A DNA stretch of 64,000 nucleotides from Bradyrhizobium jicamae (GTDB lineage: Bacteria; Pseudomonadota; Alphaproteobacteria; Rhizobiales; Xanthobacteraceae): contig NZ_JAFCJX010000031.1 of assembly GCF_018130695.1 (NCBI RefSeq), forward strand, positions 38,725 through 102,724, read 5' to 3'. The translations under genes and the position numbers were made by a program. Below the pieces are notes generated by a model. The model did not search any database. It was not told the origin of the DNA and saw only the letters and a program-made list of their open reading frames with translations. Positions 48,929 to 58,524 of the stretch are shown one piece after another (the stretch's first letter is position 1; every line of letters begins with the position of its first letter).

Positions 48929-51364
48929 ATGACAGAACCTGCCCGGCAGACACCTGCCGAAACTCAGCAGCCCATTCCCGTTGAGTACAGCGCGGAATCG
49001 ATCCGGGTGCTGAAGGGCCTCGACGCCGTGCGCAAGCGGCCCGGCATGTATATCGGCGACACCGACGACGGCTCGGGCCTGCATCACATGGTCTACGAGG
49101 TCGTCGACAACGCGATCGATGAGGCGCTGGCCGGGCATGCGAGCCGCGTCCTGGTCACCCTCAACGCCGACAGTTCGGTCACCGTGTACGATGACGGCCG
49201 CGGCATTCCGGTCGACATCCACAAGGGCGAAGGCGTCTCGGCGGCCGAGGTCATCATGACCCAGTTGCACGCCGGCGGTAAGTTCGACCAGAACTCCTAC
49301 AAGGTGTCCGGCGGTCTGCACGGCGTCGGCGTCTCCGTCGTCAACGCGCTGTCCTCCAAGCTCCAGCTGCGCATCTGGCGCGACGACAAGGAGCACTACA
49401 TCGAGTTCGCTCATGGCGACGCCGTCGCGCCGCTAAAGGTCGTGGGAGACACCCCGGGCAAGCGCGGCACCGAGGTGACGTTCCACGCGTCCGCCGAGAC
49501 CTTCAAGAACATCGAATATGATTTCGCGACCCTGGAGCATCGCCTGCGTGAGCTCGCGTTTCTCAATTCCGGCGTCCACATCGTGCTGTCAGACATGCGC
49601 CACGCGGTCGAGAAGCGCGAGGAGATGTACTATTCCGGCGGCGTCGAGGAGTTCGTCAAATATCTCGACCGCAACAAGAAGCCGATCGTGCCGGCGACCA
49701 TCATGGTGCGCTCGGAGGCCAACGGCATCGCCGTCGAGGCCGCTCTGTGGTGGAACGACAGCTACCACGAGAACGTGCTCTGCTTCACCAACAACATCCC
49801 GCAGCGTGACGGCGGCACCCATCTGGCCGGCTTCCGCGGCGCGCTGACGCGCCAGGTCAACGGCTATGCCGAGGCCAATGCGAAGAAGGAAAAGATCACG
49901 CTGACCGGCGACGACTGCCGCGAAGGCCTGACCGCCGTGCTGTCGGTGAAGGTGCCCGACCCGAAATTCTCGTCGCAGACCAAGGACAAGCTGGTGTCCT
50001 CGGAAGTGCGTCCCGTGGTCGAGAACGTGCTGAACGAGGCGCTCCAGGCCTGGTTCGAGGAGCATCCGACCGAGGCCAAGGTGATCGTCGGCAAGGTGAT
50101 CCAGGCCGCGGCCGCCCGCGAAGCCGCGCGCAAGGCACGCGAGCTCACGCGCAAGAATCCGCTCAGCGTCTCCTCGCTGCCCGGCAAGCTCGCCGATTGC
50201 CAGGAGAAGGATCCGGCCAAGTCCGAACTGTTCATCGTCGAGGGTGACTCGGCAGGCGGCAGCGCCAAGCAGGGCCGCAACCGCGAATTCCAGGCGGTGC
50301 TGCCGCTGCGCGGCAAGATCCTCAATGTCGAACGCGTCCGCCCCGACAAGATGCTGTCAAGCGAGCAGATCGGCACGCTGATCACCGCGCTCGGCACCGG
50401 CATCAGCGACGATTTCTCCGTCGAGAAGCTGCGCTATCACAAGATCATCGTGATGACGGACGCCGACGTCGACGGCGCCCACATCCGCACGCTGCTCTTG
50501 ACCTTCTTCTATCGCCAGATGCGCGAGATCATCGATGGCGGCTATCTCTACATCGCCCAGCCGCCGCTCTATAAGGTGTCGCGCGGCAAGTCCGAGCAGT
50601 ACCTGAAGGACGAGCGCGCGCTGGAAGACTATCTGATCTCGACCGGCCTCGACGAATGCGTGTTCAAGCCGGCTTCCGGCGATGAACGCGCCGGCCGCGA
50701 CCTGCTGTCGCTGGTTGAGGATGCCCGTGTCATCCGCGCCGTGCTGCGCAATCTGCACAGCCGCTATAACCGCAAGGTGATCGAGCAGGCCGCGATCGCC
50801 GGCGTGCTCAACTCGGGCATCACCGGCAGTATCGAAACCGCCACAGCCGCCGCCGACTACATCGCCAAGCGGCTGGACTCGCTGGAGGATGAGGTCGAGC
50901 GCGGCTGGATCGGCACCTTCACCGAGGGCCTCGGCTTCCAGTTCGAGCGCACCGTCCGCGGCGTCAAGGATGTCGCCATCATCGACGACGCCTTCCTCGG
51001 CTCCGCCGACGCACGCAAGCTCGACGAATATGCGAAGAAGCTGCAGGACGTCTATGCGCGGACCGGCAAGCTGCGCCGCAAGGACAGCGAGAGCAATATC
51101 CACGGCCCGATCGACCTGTTCGAAGCCGTGACCGGCACCGCGCGCAAGGGCGTCACGCTGCAGCGCTACAAAGGTCTCGGCGAGATGAATCCGGAGCAGC
51201 TGTGGGAGACCACGCTGGACACCGAGGCCCGCTCGCTGCTGCAGGTGAAGGTCAAGGAGGTCGACGAGGCCGACGATATCTTCACCAAACTGATGGGCGA
51301 CGTGGTAGAACCGCGCCGCGACTTTATCCAGGAACACTCGCTCAGCGCGACGATCGACATTTAG
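48929..51364 (+). CDS. gyrB: DNA gyrase subunit B
   Basis: An 811-residue GyrB. GHKL ATPase motifs are YEVVDNAIDEALAG, DDGRGIPVDIH and VSGGLHGVGVSVVNALS. The TOPRIM domain has VEGDSAGGSAKQGRNR and MTDADVDGAHIRTLL. The C-terminus has QRYKGLGEMNPEQLWETT and EPRRDFIQEH. With GyrA it introduces negative supercoils. Its final codons are the first unit of a tandem array that continues after the stop. Confidence 0.97.
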   Translation: MTEPARQTPAETQQPIPVEYSAESIRVLKGLDAVRKRPGMYIGDTDDGSGLHHMVYEVVDNAIDEALAGHASRVLVTLNADSSVTVYDDGRGIPVDIHKGEGVSAAEVIMTQLHAGGKFDQNSYKVSGGLHGVGVSVVNALSSKLQLRIWRDDKEHYIEFAHGDAVAPLKVVGDTPGKRGTEVTFHASAETFKNIEYDFATLEHRLRELAFLNSGVHIVLSDMRHAVEKREEMYYSGGVEEFVKYLDRNKKPIVPATIMVRSEANGIAVEAALWWNDSYHENVLCFTNNIPQRDGGTHLAGFRGALTRQVNGYAEANAKKEKITLTGDDCREGLTAVLSVKVPDPKFSSQTKDKLVSSEVRPVVENVLNEALQAWFEEHPTEAKVIVGKVIQAAAAREAARKARELTRKNPLSVSSLPGKLADCQEKDPAKSELFIVEGDSAGGSAKQGRNREFQAVLPLRGKILNVERVRPDKMLSSEQIGTLITALGTGISDDFSVEKLRYHKIIVMTDADVDGAHIRTLLLTFFYRQMREIIDGGYLYIAQPPLYKVSRGKSEQYLKDERALEDYLISTGLDECVFKPASGDERAGRDLLSLVEDARVIRAVLRNLHSRYNRKVIEQAAIAGVLNSGITGSIETATAAADYIAKRLDSLEDEVERGWIGTFTEGLGFQFERTVRGVKDVAIIDDAFLGSADARKLDEYAKKLQDVYARTGKLRRKDSESNIHGPIDLFEAVTGTARKGVTLQRYKGLGEMNPEQLWETTLDTEARSLLQVKVKEVDEADDIFTKLMGDVVEPRRDFIQEHSLSATIDI

Positions 51365-51424
51365 CCGTTCGACATCTAGGCGTTCGATATCCAGACCTTC
51401 GACATCTAGACCTTCGACATCCAA
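51350..51424. repeat. Five-unit 15-bp tandem array over the gyrB stop
   Basis: Units ACGATCGACATTTAG, CCGTTCGACATCTAG, GCGTTCGATATCCAG, ACCTTCGACATCTAG and ACCTTCGACATCCAA. The first unit is the end of the gyrB reading frame, including its TAG stop. The copies keep frame and three carry an in-frame TAG. It ends 24 bp before the murA GTG. Confidence 0.85.
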
Positions 51425-51448
51425 GTCCGGCAGGGGGCCTTTTTCCGC

Positions 51449-52741
51449 GTGGCGCCGATCCAGTACATCGTAGAAGGCGGCCGCCGGCTCGCCGGCACCA
51501 TCACGCCCGCCGGCAACAAGAACGCCGCGCTGCCGATCATCGCCGCAGCGCTGCTCACCGAACATCCGGTGACGCTCACCAACGTGCCGCGAATTCGCGA
51601 CACCGAGACGCTGGTGGAGCTGTGCCGCTCGGTCGGCGCTGCCGCCGAATGGACCGAGCGCAACACGCTCCTGATCCACGCCAAGGAAATCCGTGCTGCC
51701 GATCTCGATCCGGATCTGTGCGCGCGGATCCGCGCCTCGATCCTGCTCGCCGGTCCCCTGCTCGCCCGCTGCGGCGAAGTGGCGCTGCCGCCGCCCGGCG
51801 GCGACGTGATCGGCCGCCGGCGGCTGGACACGCATTTCCTCGCCTTCGAGCAGCTCGGCGCCACGGTCACGGCGACACACCGCCTCGAATTCCGCGCCTC
51901 GCGGCTGAAGGGCGCCGACGTCTTCCTCGACGAACCCAGCGTCACCGCGACCGAGAACGCGCTGGTCGCAGCCGTCGCCGCCCGCGGCACCACCTATTTG
52001 CGCAACGCGGCCTCCGAGCCGCATGTTCAGGACCTCGCCCACTTCCTGGTCGCGCTCGGCGCCAAGATCGAGGGCATCGGCACCAACACCATCATCGTGC
52101 ACGGCCCGGCGACGCTCGGCAGCGCAACGTTTGCGATCGGCCCCGATCATATCGAGGTCGGCTCGCTGATCGGGCTTGCCGCGGTGACGCGCTCGCCGCT
52201 GCGGATCGCCAAGGCCGGCGTCGAGCATCTGCGCTCGATCCGGATGGGCTTTGAACGGCTCGGCATCGTCTGCGGCGTCGAGGGCGACGATCTCGTCGTG
52301 CCCTCCAACCAGACCATGAAGATCCAGGACGATTTCGGCGGCCACGTGCCGAAGCTGGAGGACCAGCCCTGGCCGGCCTTCCCGGCCGATCTGATGTCGA
52401 TCGCGATCGTCACCGCGACCCAGTGCGACGGCATCATCCTGATGCACGAGAAGATGTTCGAGTCGCGGATGTTCTTCGTCGACAAGCTGATCTCGATGGG
52501 CGCGCGCATCGTGCTGTGCGACCCGCATCGCGCGATTGTCGCAGGCCCGAGCCGCATGCATGGCGCCTCGATGATCTCGCCCGACATCCGCGCCGGCATG
52601 GCGATGCTGCTTGCCGCGGTCTGCGCCGAGGGCACCTCGACCATCAACAATGCCGACCAGATCGAGCGCGGCTATGAGCGCATCGACGAACGGCTGAACG
52701 CGCTCGGCGCCAAGATCAAGCGGGTGCCAGCGCGATCGTGA
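51449..52741 (+). CDS. murA: UDP-N-acetylglucosamine 1-carboxyvinyltransferase family protein with Asp in place of the catalytic Cys
   Basis: A 430-residue EPSP-synthase-fold enzyme that would transfer enolpyruvate to UDP-GlcNAc in the first peptidoglycan step. The conserved Lys is in TPAGNKNAALP; late motifs are FPADLMSIAIVTATQCDG and GPSRMHGASM. The loop usually reading GGCxIGARPVDLH is GGDVIGRRRLDTH here, with Asp at residue 119 where most bacteria have Cys115. Enzymes with Asp there (for example in mycobacteria and chlamydiae) are resistant to fosfomycin. It could be a second copy; another murA may exist elsewhere. Start is GTG at 51449. Confidence 0.85.
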   Translation: MAPIQYIVEGGRRLAGTITPAGNKNAALPIIAAALLTEHPVTLTNVPRIRDTETLVELCRSVGAAAEWTERNTLLIHAKEIRAADLDPDLCARIRASILLAGPLLARCGEVALPPPGGDVIGRRRLDTHFLAFEQLGATVTATHRLEFRASRLKGADVFLDEPSVTATENALVAAVAARGTTYLRNAASEPHVQDLAHFLVALGAKIEGIGTNTIIVHGPATLGSATFAIGPDHIEVGSLIGLAAVTRSPLRIAKAGVEHLRSIRMGFERLGIVCGVEGDDLVVPSNQTMKIQDDFGGHVPKLEDQPWPAFPADLMSIAIVTATQCDGIILMHEKMFESRMFFVDKLISMGARIVLCDPHRAIVAGPSRMHGASMISPDIRAGMAMLLAAVCAEGTSTINNADQIERGYERIDERLNALGAKIKRVPARS

Positions 52742-52742
52742 T

Positions 52743-52808
52743 CTAGATTCTTGTTTTGACGCGTTTTCTTCACGCGAACCGGCGTCCACTTCGCTTGAAA
52801 ACGCTTTG
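52743..52808. repeat. Intergenic palindrome, GCGTTTTC family
   Basis: Contains TTGTTTTGACGCGTTTTCTT, CACGCGAACCGG and CGCTTGAAAACGCTTTG; the arms GCGTTTTC and GAAAACGC pair. It lies between the MurA-family gene and the MATE gene and may terminate transcription from the former. Confidence 0.7.
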
Positions 52809-52858
52809 TGATGGCGCGGCCATGCTTTTGGCCCGCTTGCCGTGCTAAGCGTTGCTCC

Positions 52859-54265
52859 ATGACGTCCCTCGACAAGATCGAGCCGGTCGCGAGCGCGCTG
52901 CGCGCGTCTGTCGCAGTCCCCGGCAATCCCGTCACCACGGAGCTTGCGGAAACGCTCAAGCTCTCGGTGCCGCTTGCCCTGACGCAACTCGGCCAGATCG
53001 CGATGATGACGACCGACCTCGCCTTTGTCGGTCGGCTCGGCAGCGAGACCGTGGCTGCCGCCGCGCTGGCGCACACGGTGTTTTTCGTCAGCTTCACGGT
53101 CGGCATGGGCCTGGTCTCGGCGGTCTCGCCGCTGGCCGCACAGGCGTTCGGCGCCCGCGATCCGCGCATGGTGCGGCGTGCACTGCGCGTCGGGTTGTGG
53201 GCTGCGCTGCTGGTGGCACTGCCGATGATGGCGCTGCCCTTCCATGGCGAGACCATCCTGATCGCGCTCGGACAGGCGCCGGCGGCCGCTCATCAGGCGC
53301 AGCAATATCTGTTCGGCCTGGCCTGGGGCATCCTTCCGGCGCTGTGGTTCATCGCCATCCGCGGCTTCATGAGCGCGGTGAACCGGCCCGAGCCGGTACT
53401 GTGGATCACGCTTGCCGCGATCCCGGCCAATGCGCTGCTGGTCTATCTGCTGCTCTACGGCAAATGGGGCGCGCCCGCGCTCGGCCTGTTCGGCGCGGGC
53501 CTTGCGACCACGATCGTCAATCTCGGCACTTTCCTCGCCGGCGTCTGGTTCACCGCGCGCCGCCGGCCGTTCCGCAAATATCACGTGTTCGGCCGGATCT
53601 GGCGCATCGACTGGTCACTGATGGGCAAGCTCATCGCGGTCGGCACACCGATCTCGATGGCCCTGCTGCTCGAATATGGCCTGTTCGGCGCCGCCGGCCT
53701 GCTGATGGGATTGATCAGCACGACGGCACTGGCCGCCCACCAGATCGCGCTGCAGATCGCGGCGATCCTGTTCATGGTGCCGCTCGGCATCAGCATGGCC
53801 GCAACCGTGCGGGTCGGACAGGCGGTCGGCCGCCGCGATGCGGATGACGTGCGACGCGCAGGCTATGTCGCGATGTGGCTCGGCGGCGCCTTCATGAGCG
53901 CGATGACGCTGGCCGTGATCCTGGCGCGGTTCCAGATCGCGGAAATCTTCCTCGGTGAAGCCACCGATGCGACGGCGCAACTGACCGCGATGCTGCTGAT
54001 GGTCGGCGCGACCTTCTTCGTCGCCGACGGCGTGCAGACCATCACGGCCGGCGCGCTGCGCGGCATGAACGACACGCGCATCCCGCTATTGTTCGCGACC
54101 ATCAGCTACTGGCTGGTCGGCTTCGTCTCCGCCTGCATCCTCGGCTTCTGGACCTCGCTCGGCGCGGTCGGCGTCTGGATCGGCCTGTCGCTCGGCACTG
54201 CCGTCTATGCGCTGCTGCTCGTCTTGCGTTTCCGCCTGCTCGCGAGCAGATTGGCCGCTGAATGA
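52859..54265 (+). CDS. MATE-family efflux transporter (NorM-type)
   Basis: A 468-residue inner-membrane transporter with twelve hydrophobic segments in two homologous halves: ETLKLSVPLALTQLGQIAMM and TTDLAFVGRLGSETVAAAAL in the first half, LIAVGTPISMALLLEYGLFG in the second. It exports cationic drugs or metabolites using a sodium or proton gradient. ATG at 52859 is chosen; the upstream extension lies in the palindrome region and lacks conservation. Confidence 0.92.
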   Translation: MTSLDKIEPVASALRASVAVPGNPVTTELAETLKLSVPLALTQLGQIAMMTTDLAFVGRLGSETVAAAALAHTVFFVSFTVGMGLVSAVSPLAAQAFGARDPRMVRRALRVGLWAALLVALPMMALPFHGETILIALGQAPAAAHQAQQYLFGLAWGILPALWFIAIRGFMSAVNRPEPVLWITLAAIPANALLVYLLLYGKWGAPALGLFGAGLATTIVNLGTFLAGVWFTARRRPFRKYHVFGRIWRIDWSLMGKLIAVGTPISMALLLEYGLFGAAGLLMGLISTTALAAHQIALQIAAILFMVPLGISMAATVRVGQAVGRRDADDVRRAGYVAMWLGGAFMSAMTLAVILARFQIAEIFLGEATDATAQLTAMLLMVGATFFVADGVQTITAGALRGMNDTRIPLLFATISYWLVGFVSACILGFWTSLGAVGVWIGLSLGTAVYALLLVLRFRLLASRLAAE

Positions 54266-54409
54266 GGACGTCGCCCCTCCGGTCGCGGCAGCGGCCTGCA
54301 ACGGCGCTGATCGCTCCGGCGCCGTGAACCGGTTTCTCCGAGCATGCGACTGAGACGTGACGGCCGGTGCCAGCACTGGCTCTATCAGTCGCTCGCGTCC
54401 GGAGGCCTC

Positions 54410-55735
54410 ATGTATCTCGCAAAGTTCTTCCACCGCCCGCCTGGTGACGACGATCGCGAGCTGCTGCTGATCCCGGGCGGCAATCCGATGATCATCGGCA
54501 TCCACATGCAGACCGAGGGCGCGCCGGAGAAGGACGATTTCCTGCGCGAGGAATATCCAAGCATCGAGGACGCCGTCGCGACCTATCGGCGCCTCGTGGC
54601 CGAGACGGTTGCTGCCGGCTATTTCGAGACTGCGCATACCGATTACACGCTACGCAACCTGTTGCCCGACCCGCGGGCCAAGCTCGACTGGCAGAAGGGC
54701 CTTGACGATCTGATGCTGACGGCCTTGAGCGCACCGCTGGACGAGCAGGCGCGCCATCTCGCCGCGCTGAAGGGCACGCCGGCCGAGCACGAGCCGCTCT
54801 ATCTCTGGCTCGCCGCGCATCACGGCTACGCAGCCGACACCGACAACACCCAGACCATCCACTTCGCCGAACAGGCCCGCAAGACTTTTGCGGCGCGCCG
54901 CGTGTCGAAGACGTCGCATTATTGCTGGTCGATCCGCGAGACCGACCTGGAAGCACGCAACTGCGAAGCGTTGAGCTGGGCGCAACTGCGCGCCGATGAT
55001 CCGGCGGCGGCGCTGGATGCAATCGACCAGGCCTGGAAGATCGCCCCCACCCAGGACCGCGGCGTGCAACGCGCCACCATCCTCTGCCTGCATTTCCCTG
55101 ACCGGCAGGAGGAGGCGTTCGATCTCGCTTACAGCTGGCACATGCATGGCGGCTACGAAGACATCATGGCGCTGCCGGCCTATGCGGAATATGTGGCGCG
55201 ACGGAAGGCGAAGCCGAAATCCGACAAGGGCTGGCGCTGGGCGACGAAGAAGCCTGACAGCACCGACGACGTGCAAGCTGCCGAGAACGACCTCGGCATG
55301 ACCCTGCCGCGGGACTATCGCAAATTCCTGATGGCCTACGGCCAGACCGAGCTGCAAGTTCGCCTGCCCGAGCATTCCGGCGAATTGTGCTTCTACCGCG
55401 CTTCCAACCTCGACAGGCAACGCAAGAACCTGTTCGACTTCATCACCATGACTGACACCGATCTCTCCGAGGTCGTGCCCTATTTCCGCAGCCAGTATGG
55501 CGTCTCGCTGCACCATCTCGTGCCCGTCGCCGAGCCTGCGCAGGAAAGCCGCTGCCTGCTGATCCATCTCGAGCCCGGCGACAAGTTCGGCTGGTGCTTT
55601 CAGTGGGACCATGACGGCGCATGGGAGCTTGAGCATCCCACCACGAGCTTCGATGCGGCGTTGAAGGAGCTGATGGCGGGGATCGAGACGCGCGATACAT
55701 CGATGCTGAGTTTCCTCGGCGTCTATATCGACTAG
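54410..55735 (+). CDS. Hypothetical protein with C-terminal SUKH (SMI1/KNR4) domain
   Basis: A 441-residue protein from ATG at 54410, with GGAGG four bases upstream. The N-terminal 110 residues (KFFHRPPGDDDRELLLIPGG and on) resemble a WGR-like or related domain. A central helical part has TPR-like content (ARNCEALSWAQLRADDPAAA). The C-terminus from about residue 300 has SUKH features (AENDLGMTLPRDYRKFLMAY, ELCFYRASNLDRQ). SUKH proteins often act as immunity proteins against secreted toxins, but no toxin gene is adjacent. Its stop overlaps that of the convergent FUSC gene. Confidence 0.7.
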   Translation: MYLAKFFHRPPGDDDRELLLIPGGNPMIIGIHMQTEGAPEKDDFLREEYPSIEDAVATYRRLVAETVAAGYFETAHTDYTLRNLLPDPRAKLDWQKGLDDLMLTALSAPLDEQARHLAALKGTPAEHEPLYLWLAAHHGYAADTDNTQTIHFAEQARKTFAARRVSKTSHYCWSIRETDLEARNCEALSWAQLRADDPAAALDAIDQAWKIAPTQDRGVQRATILCLHFPDRQEEAFDLAYSWHMHGGYEDIMALPAYAEYVARRKAKPKSDKGWRWATKKPDSTDDVQAAENDLGMTLPRDYRKFLMAYGQTELQVRLPEHSGELCFYRASNLDRQRKNLFDFITMTDTDLSEVVPYFRSQYGVSLHHLVPVAEPAQESRCLLIHLEPGDKFGWCFQWDHDGAWELEHPTTSFDAALKELMAGIETRDTSMLSFLGVYID

Positions 55736-56850
55736 CTCCTGGCAGTCGTGACCTCCATGGATTCGCTGCCACACCAGTCGCCATGGCAGCGGTTGAGGTC
55801 GCTGAGATTCTGCCGCATCTGCGCCAGCGAGAAACCCAGCGCGTAAAACCGCTCGGCGGCATCGACCGGCAGGCCGCGGATCAAACCGTCCCTGCGCACC
55901 GCGGCGACCTCCTCGCTATAGGCCTCCAGCGCCGCGTCGACCGGCGCGATGTCGACGGCGCCGCTGCCCGCACGCAAGGAGATCGCGACCGATGACATGT
56001 AGGCGACGATCGCGGCGCTGACGTCTGCCAATGGTCGGGCCAAGCGCACCTGAATGTCTGATGGCAACGGCACCACGCAGGCGCGGCCGATCATCACCAC
56101 GTCATGGCGCAAGCGCTGGATGGTTCGCAGCAAGGGACCGGTATCCGGGCCCGACGACAGATGCACCGACCGCTCGCGCTCGGCCTCAAGGCCCGTCGCG
56201 TGCAGGCTTGTCATGGCAGTGCCGATACCGTCCTGGATCCGGTGCAGCGCGTCGTTGTCGAGACCGCGCGTCAGGCCGGCCAGCAGCTCGGCGAATGCCG
56301 CGGCGAGCAGCTCCAGCAGCGTTCCTGCATTGACCCGGATCTGGCTGACCGCGCGTGACGGCAGCACAAGGAACGAGACCGCCAGTCCGGTCAGCGCGCC
56401 GACGGTGACCTCGAAGACGCGGTCGATCGCCGAATCCAGCGGATTGGACTGGTGCATGGTCGGCAGCAGCAGCACGATGACCGCCGTCACCGTCGCCGAA
56501 TTGAGGCTCGGGTTCAGCGAGGCGATGAAGGCCAGCGGAACGATGGCGAGCACCAGGAGAGCTAGGAGACTGCCCTCGCCGGAATGCGGGATGAACACCG
56601 CGATCGCCCCACCATAGATCGCACCGCCGATGGTGCCGAGCATGTAGTCGCGGGTGGCCTTGAGCGAGCGCCCGACGCTCATTTGCGTCACGATCAGCGA
56701 GGTCAGCACCGCCCAGAGCGGCAGCAGGAGGTGCAGGGCCACCGCGATCGCATAGGCCGCGACCCCCGACGTCGCGATCCGGACCGCCAGCGCGAGCTGA
56801 GTCTTGCGTGCCCAGACCGTGCCGAACATGCGTTTTGCGAAGACCTTCAT
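55732..56850 (-). CDS. FUSC-family membrane protein
   Basis: A 372-residue inner-membrane protein of the fusaric-acid-resistance/aromatic-acid-exporter type. The N-terminal half has about six hydrophobic segments (GVAAYAIAVALHLLLPLWAV, ASLNPSLNSATVTAVIVLLL); the C-terminal half is soluble. Members export aromatic acids, but this one has only a single membrane module, so specificity is unclear. It is convergent with the SUKH gene, sharing the bases CTAG for both stop codons. Confidence 0.85.
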   Translation of the reverse strand: MKVFAKRMFGTVWARKTQLALAVRIATSGVAAYAIAVALHLLLPLWAVLTSLIVTQMSVGRSLKATRDYMLGTIGGAIYGGAIAVFIPHSGEGSLLALLVLAIVPLAFIASLNPSLNSATVTAVIVLLLPTMHQSNPLDSAIDRVFEVTVGALTGLAVSFLVLPSRAVSQIRVNAGTLLELLAAAFAELLAGLTRGLDNDALHRIQDGIGTAMTSLHATGLEAERERSVHLSSGPDTGPLLRTIQRLRHDVVMIGRACVVPLPSDIQVRLARPLADVSAAIVAYMSSVAISLRAGSGAVDIAPVDAALEAYSEEVAAVRRDGLIRGLPVDAAERFYALGFSLAQMRQNLSDLNRCHGDWCGSESMEVTTARS

Positions 56851-56982
56851 GCACCCCGTTCCGACATCGACGTATCAGGCTGTGTTAAGTCACTTCAAGC
56901 AAGGCCTAAGCCCGCGGCGGCAAGGCGGCTTGAAAGCCGAAAGGCACCCGCCTACCCTGCGCCGCAAAAATGAGGAAACACG

Positions 56983-58353
56983 ATGGCCCACGAAACCGCA
57001 ACGCTGGCCGCCTATGTCGCCGACCTGAAATTCGAGGACATTCCGCCGGAGGTGCTGGAGCGCGCCAAGGTGCTGACGCTTGATTTCCTCGGCAGCACGA
57101 TCCGTGCCCGGCGCGATGCGGAATCGACGCCCTCGCTGATGAAGATGCTGGAAGCGCTGGCGCTGGACGGCAAGGGCGAATCCACCGTGTTCGGCGACAG
57201 CAAGACCTGGACGCCGGCCGTGGCAGCACTCCTGAACGGCGCGCTCGGCCACTCCCTCGACTTCGACGACACCCACGCCGATTCCTCGCTGCATCCGAGT
57301 GCGCCGGTGGTGCCGGCCGCGTTTGCCGTCGGCGAGATGGTCGGCGCCTCCGGCCGCGACGTGCTGACCGCGATCGTCGCCGGCTATGAGGTCTGCTGCC
57401 GGCTCGGCAACGCGCTCGACCCGACCTCGCATTACGCCCGTGGCTTCCACCCGACCGCGACTGCCGGCACCTATGGCGCGGCCGCCGCAGCCGGAAAGCT
57501 GTTCGGCCTGACGAAGGAGCAGATCATCTCGGCCTTCGGCGTTTCCGGCAGCCAGGCCGCGGGCTCGCTGCAGTTTTTGGTCAACGGCGCCTGGAACAAG
57601 CGCTACCAGGTCGGCGCCGCCGCGATGAACGGCGTGATCGCCGCGACCCTGGCGCGCAATGATTTCGTCGGCTCGACCGAATCCGTCGAAGGTAAGCACG
57701 GCCTGCTCGTCGGTTACAGCGACGATGCGCATCCGGACAAGGCCGTGTCGGGCCTCGGCAACGTCTACGAGACGATGAAGATCGGCGTGAAGCCGTATCC
57801 GAGCTGCCGCTATACGCATGCTGCGATCGACGCGCTGATCGCGATGCGGCGCGAGCACAATCTGACGCCGGAGCAGATCAGGAAGGTCGAGATCGGCCTG
57901 CACCGCAACGGCATCACCCTGACCGGCGATGCTGCAACCAAGCGCCATCCGACCTCTGTGGTCGGCGGCCAGTTCTCGATGTTCTTCACCGGCGCGATCG
58001 CGCTCGACCAGGGCCGCTTCGGCTGGGACGATTACGAGCGGCTCGGCGACAAAGCGATCGACGCCCTCGCCGACAAGTTCGACGTGGTGCAGGACGACCG
58101 CCTCGAGGTCGGCCGCACTCATCCCTTCGGTGCCCGCGTCAGCATCACCACCGACGACGGCGTGCATGAACGCCTCTACGCTGATCCCTCCGGCGAGCCG
58201 ACCTCGTTCCCCGATGCGGCAGCGATGCAGCAGAAGTTTTTGACACTGGCGCGGCCGGTGCTGAACAAGCGCGCCGATCAGCTCGCGGACGCGATCCTGA
58301 CGCTGGAGCGGTTCGACCGCGTGGCGAAGGCGACGCAGTTGGGACGGCAGTAG
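56983..58353 (+). CDS. MmgE/PrpD family protein
   Basis: A 456-residue member of the 2-methylcitrate dehydratase/cis-aconitate decarboxylase superfamily. Diagnostic segments are HSLDFDDTHADSSLHPSAPV, GYEVCCRLGNALDP, KPYPSCRYTHAAIDA and GGQFSMFFTGAIAL. It is all-helical plus a lid domain, usually a dehydratase, decarboxylase or isomerase on carboxylic acids. No propionate genes are nearby, so a 2-methylcitrate role should not be assumed. Confidence 0.9.
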   Translation: MAHETATLAAYVADLKFEDIPPEVLERAKVLTLDFLGSTIRARRDAESTPSLMKMLEALALDGKGESTVFGDSKTWTPAVAALLNGALGHSLDFDDTHADSSLHPSAPVVPAAFAVGEMVGASGRDVLTAIVAGYEVCCRLGNALDPTSHYARGFHPTATAGTYGAAAAAGKLFGLTKEQIISAFGVSGSQAAGSLQFLVNGAWNKRYQVGAAAMNGVIAATLARNDFVGSTESVEGKHGLLVGYSDDAHPDKAVSGLGNVYETMKIGVKPYPSCRYTHAAIDALIAMRREHNLTPEQIRKVEIGLHRNGITLTGDAATKRHPTSVVGGQFSMFFTGAIALDQGRFGWDDYERLGDKAIDALADKFDVVQDDRLEVGRTHPFGARVSITTDDGVHERLYADPSGEPTSFPDAAAMQQKFLTLARPVLNKRADQLADAILTLERFDRVAKATQLGRQ

Positions 58354-58433
58354 CCGACCGTCGCCCTGGCGAAAGCGGGGGGCCCATATTCTGCAGCAGG
58401 AGTTGTGATCGGCGCTCGTCGTTCCAGCGAAGC

Positions 58434-58519
58434 CGTAGGGCGGATTAGCCGCAGGCGTAATCCGCCGACCGATGCCGCCCCGAAGAATGGCGGATTACAC
58501 TTCGCTAATCCGCCCTACG
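58434..58519. repeat. Intergenic palindrome, CGTAGGGCGGATTAG family
   Basis: Starts CGTAGGGCGGATTAGCCGCA and ends TTCGCTAATCCGCCCTACG; GCGTAATCCGCC pairs with GGCGGATTACAC. It lies between convergent genes and may form a terminator-like hairpin. Confidence 0.85.
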
Positions 58520-58524
58520 ATTCT

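Noticed and set aside
50357..53584. 1075-codon minus-strand open frame over gyrB, murA and the MATE gene
   Set aside because: It crosses several real genes on the opposite strand and its only regular feature is the mirror of the 15-bp tandem array.
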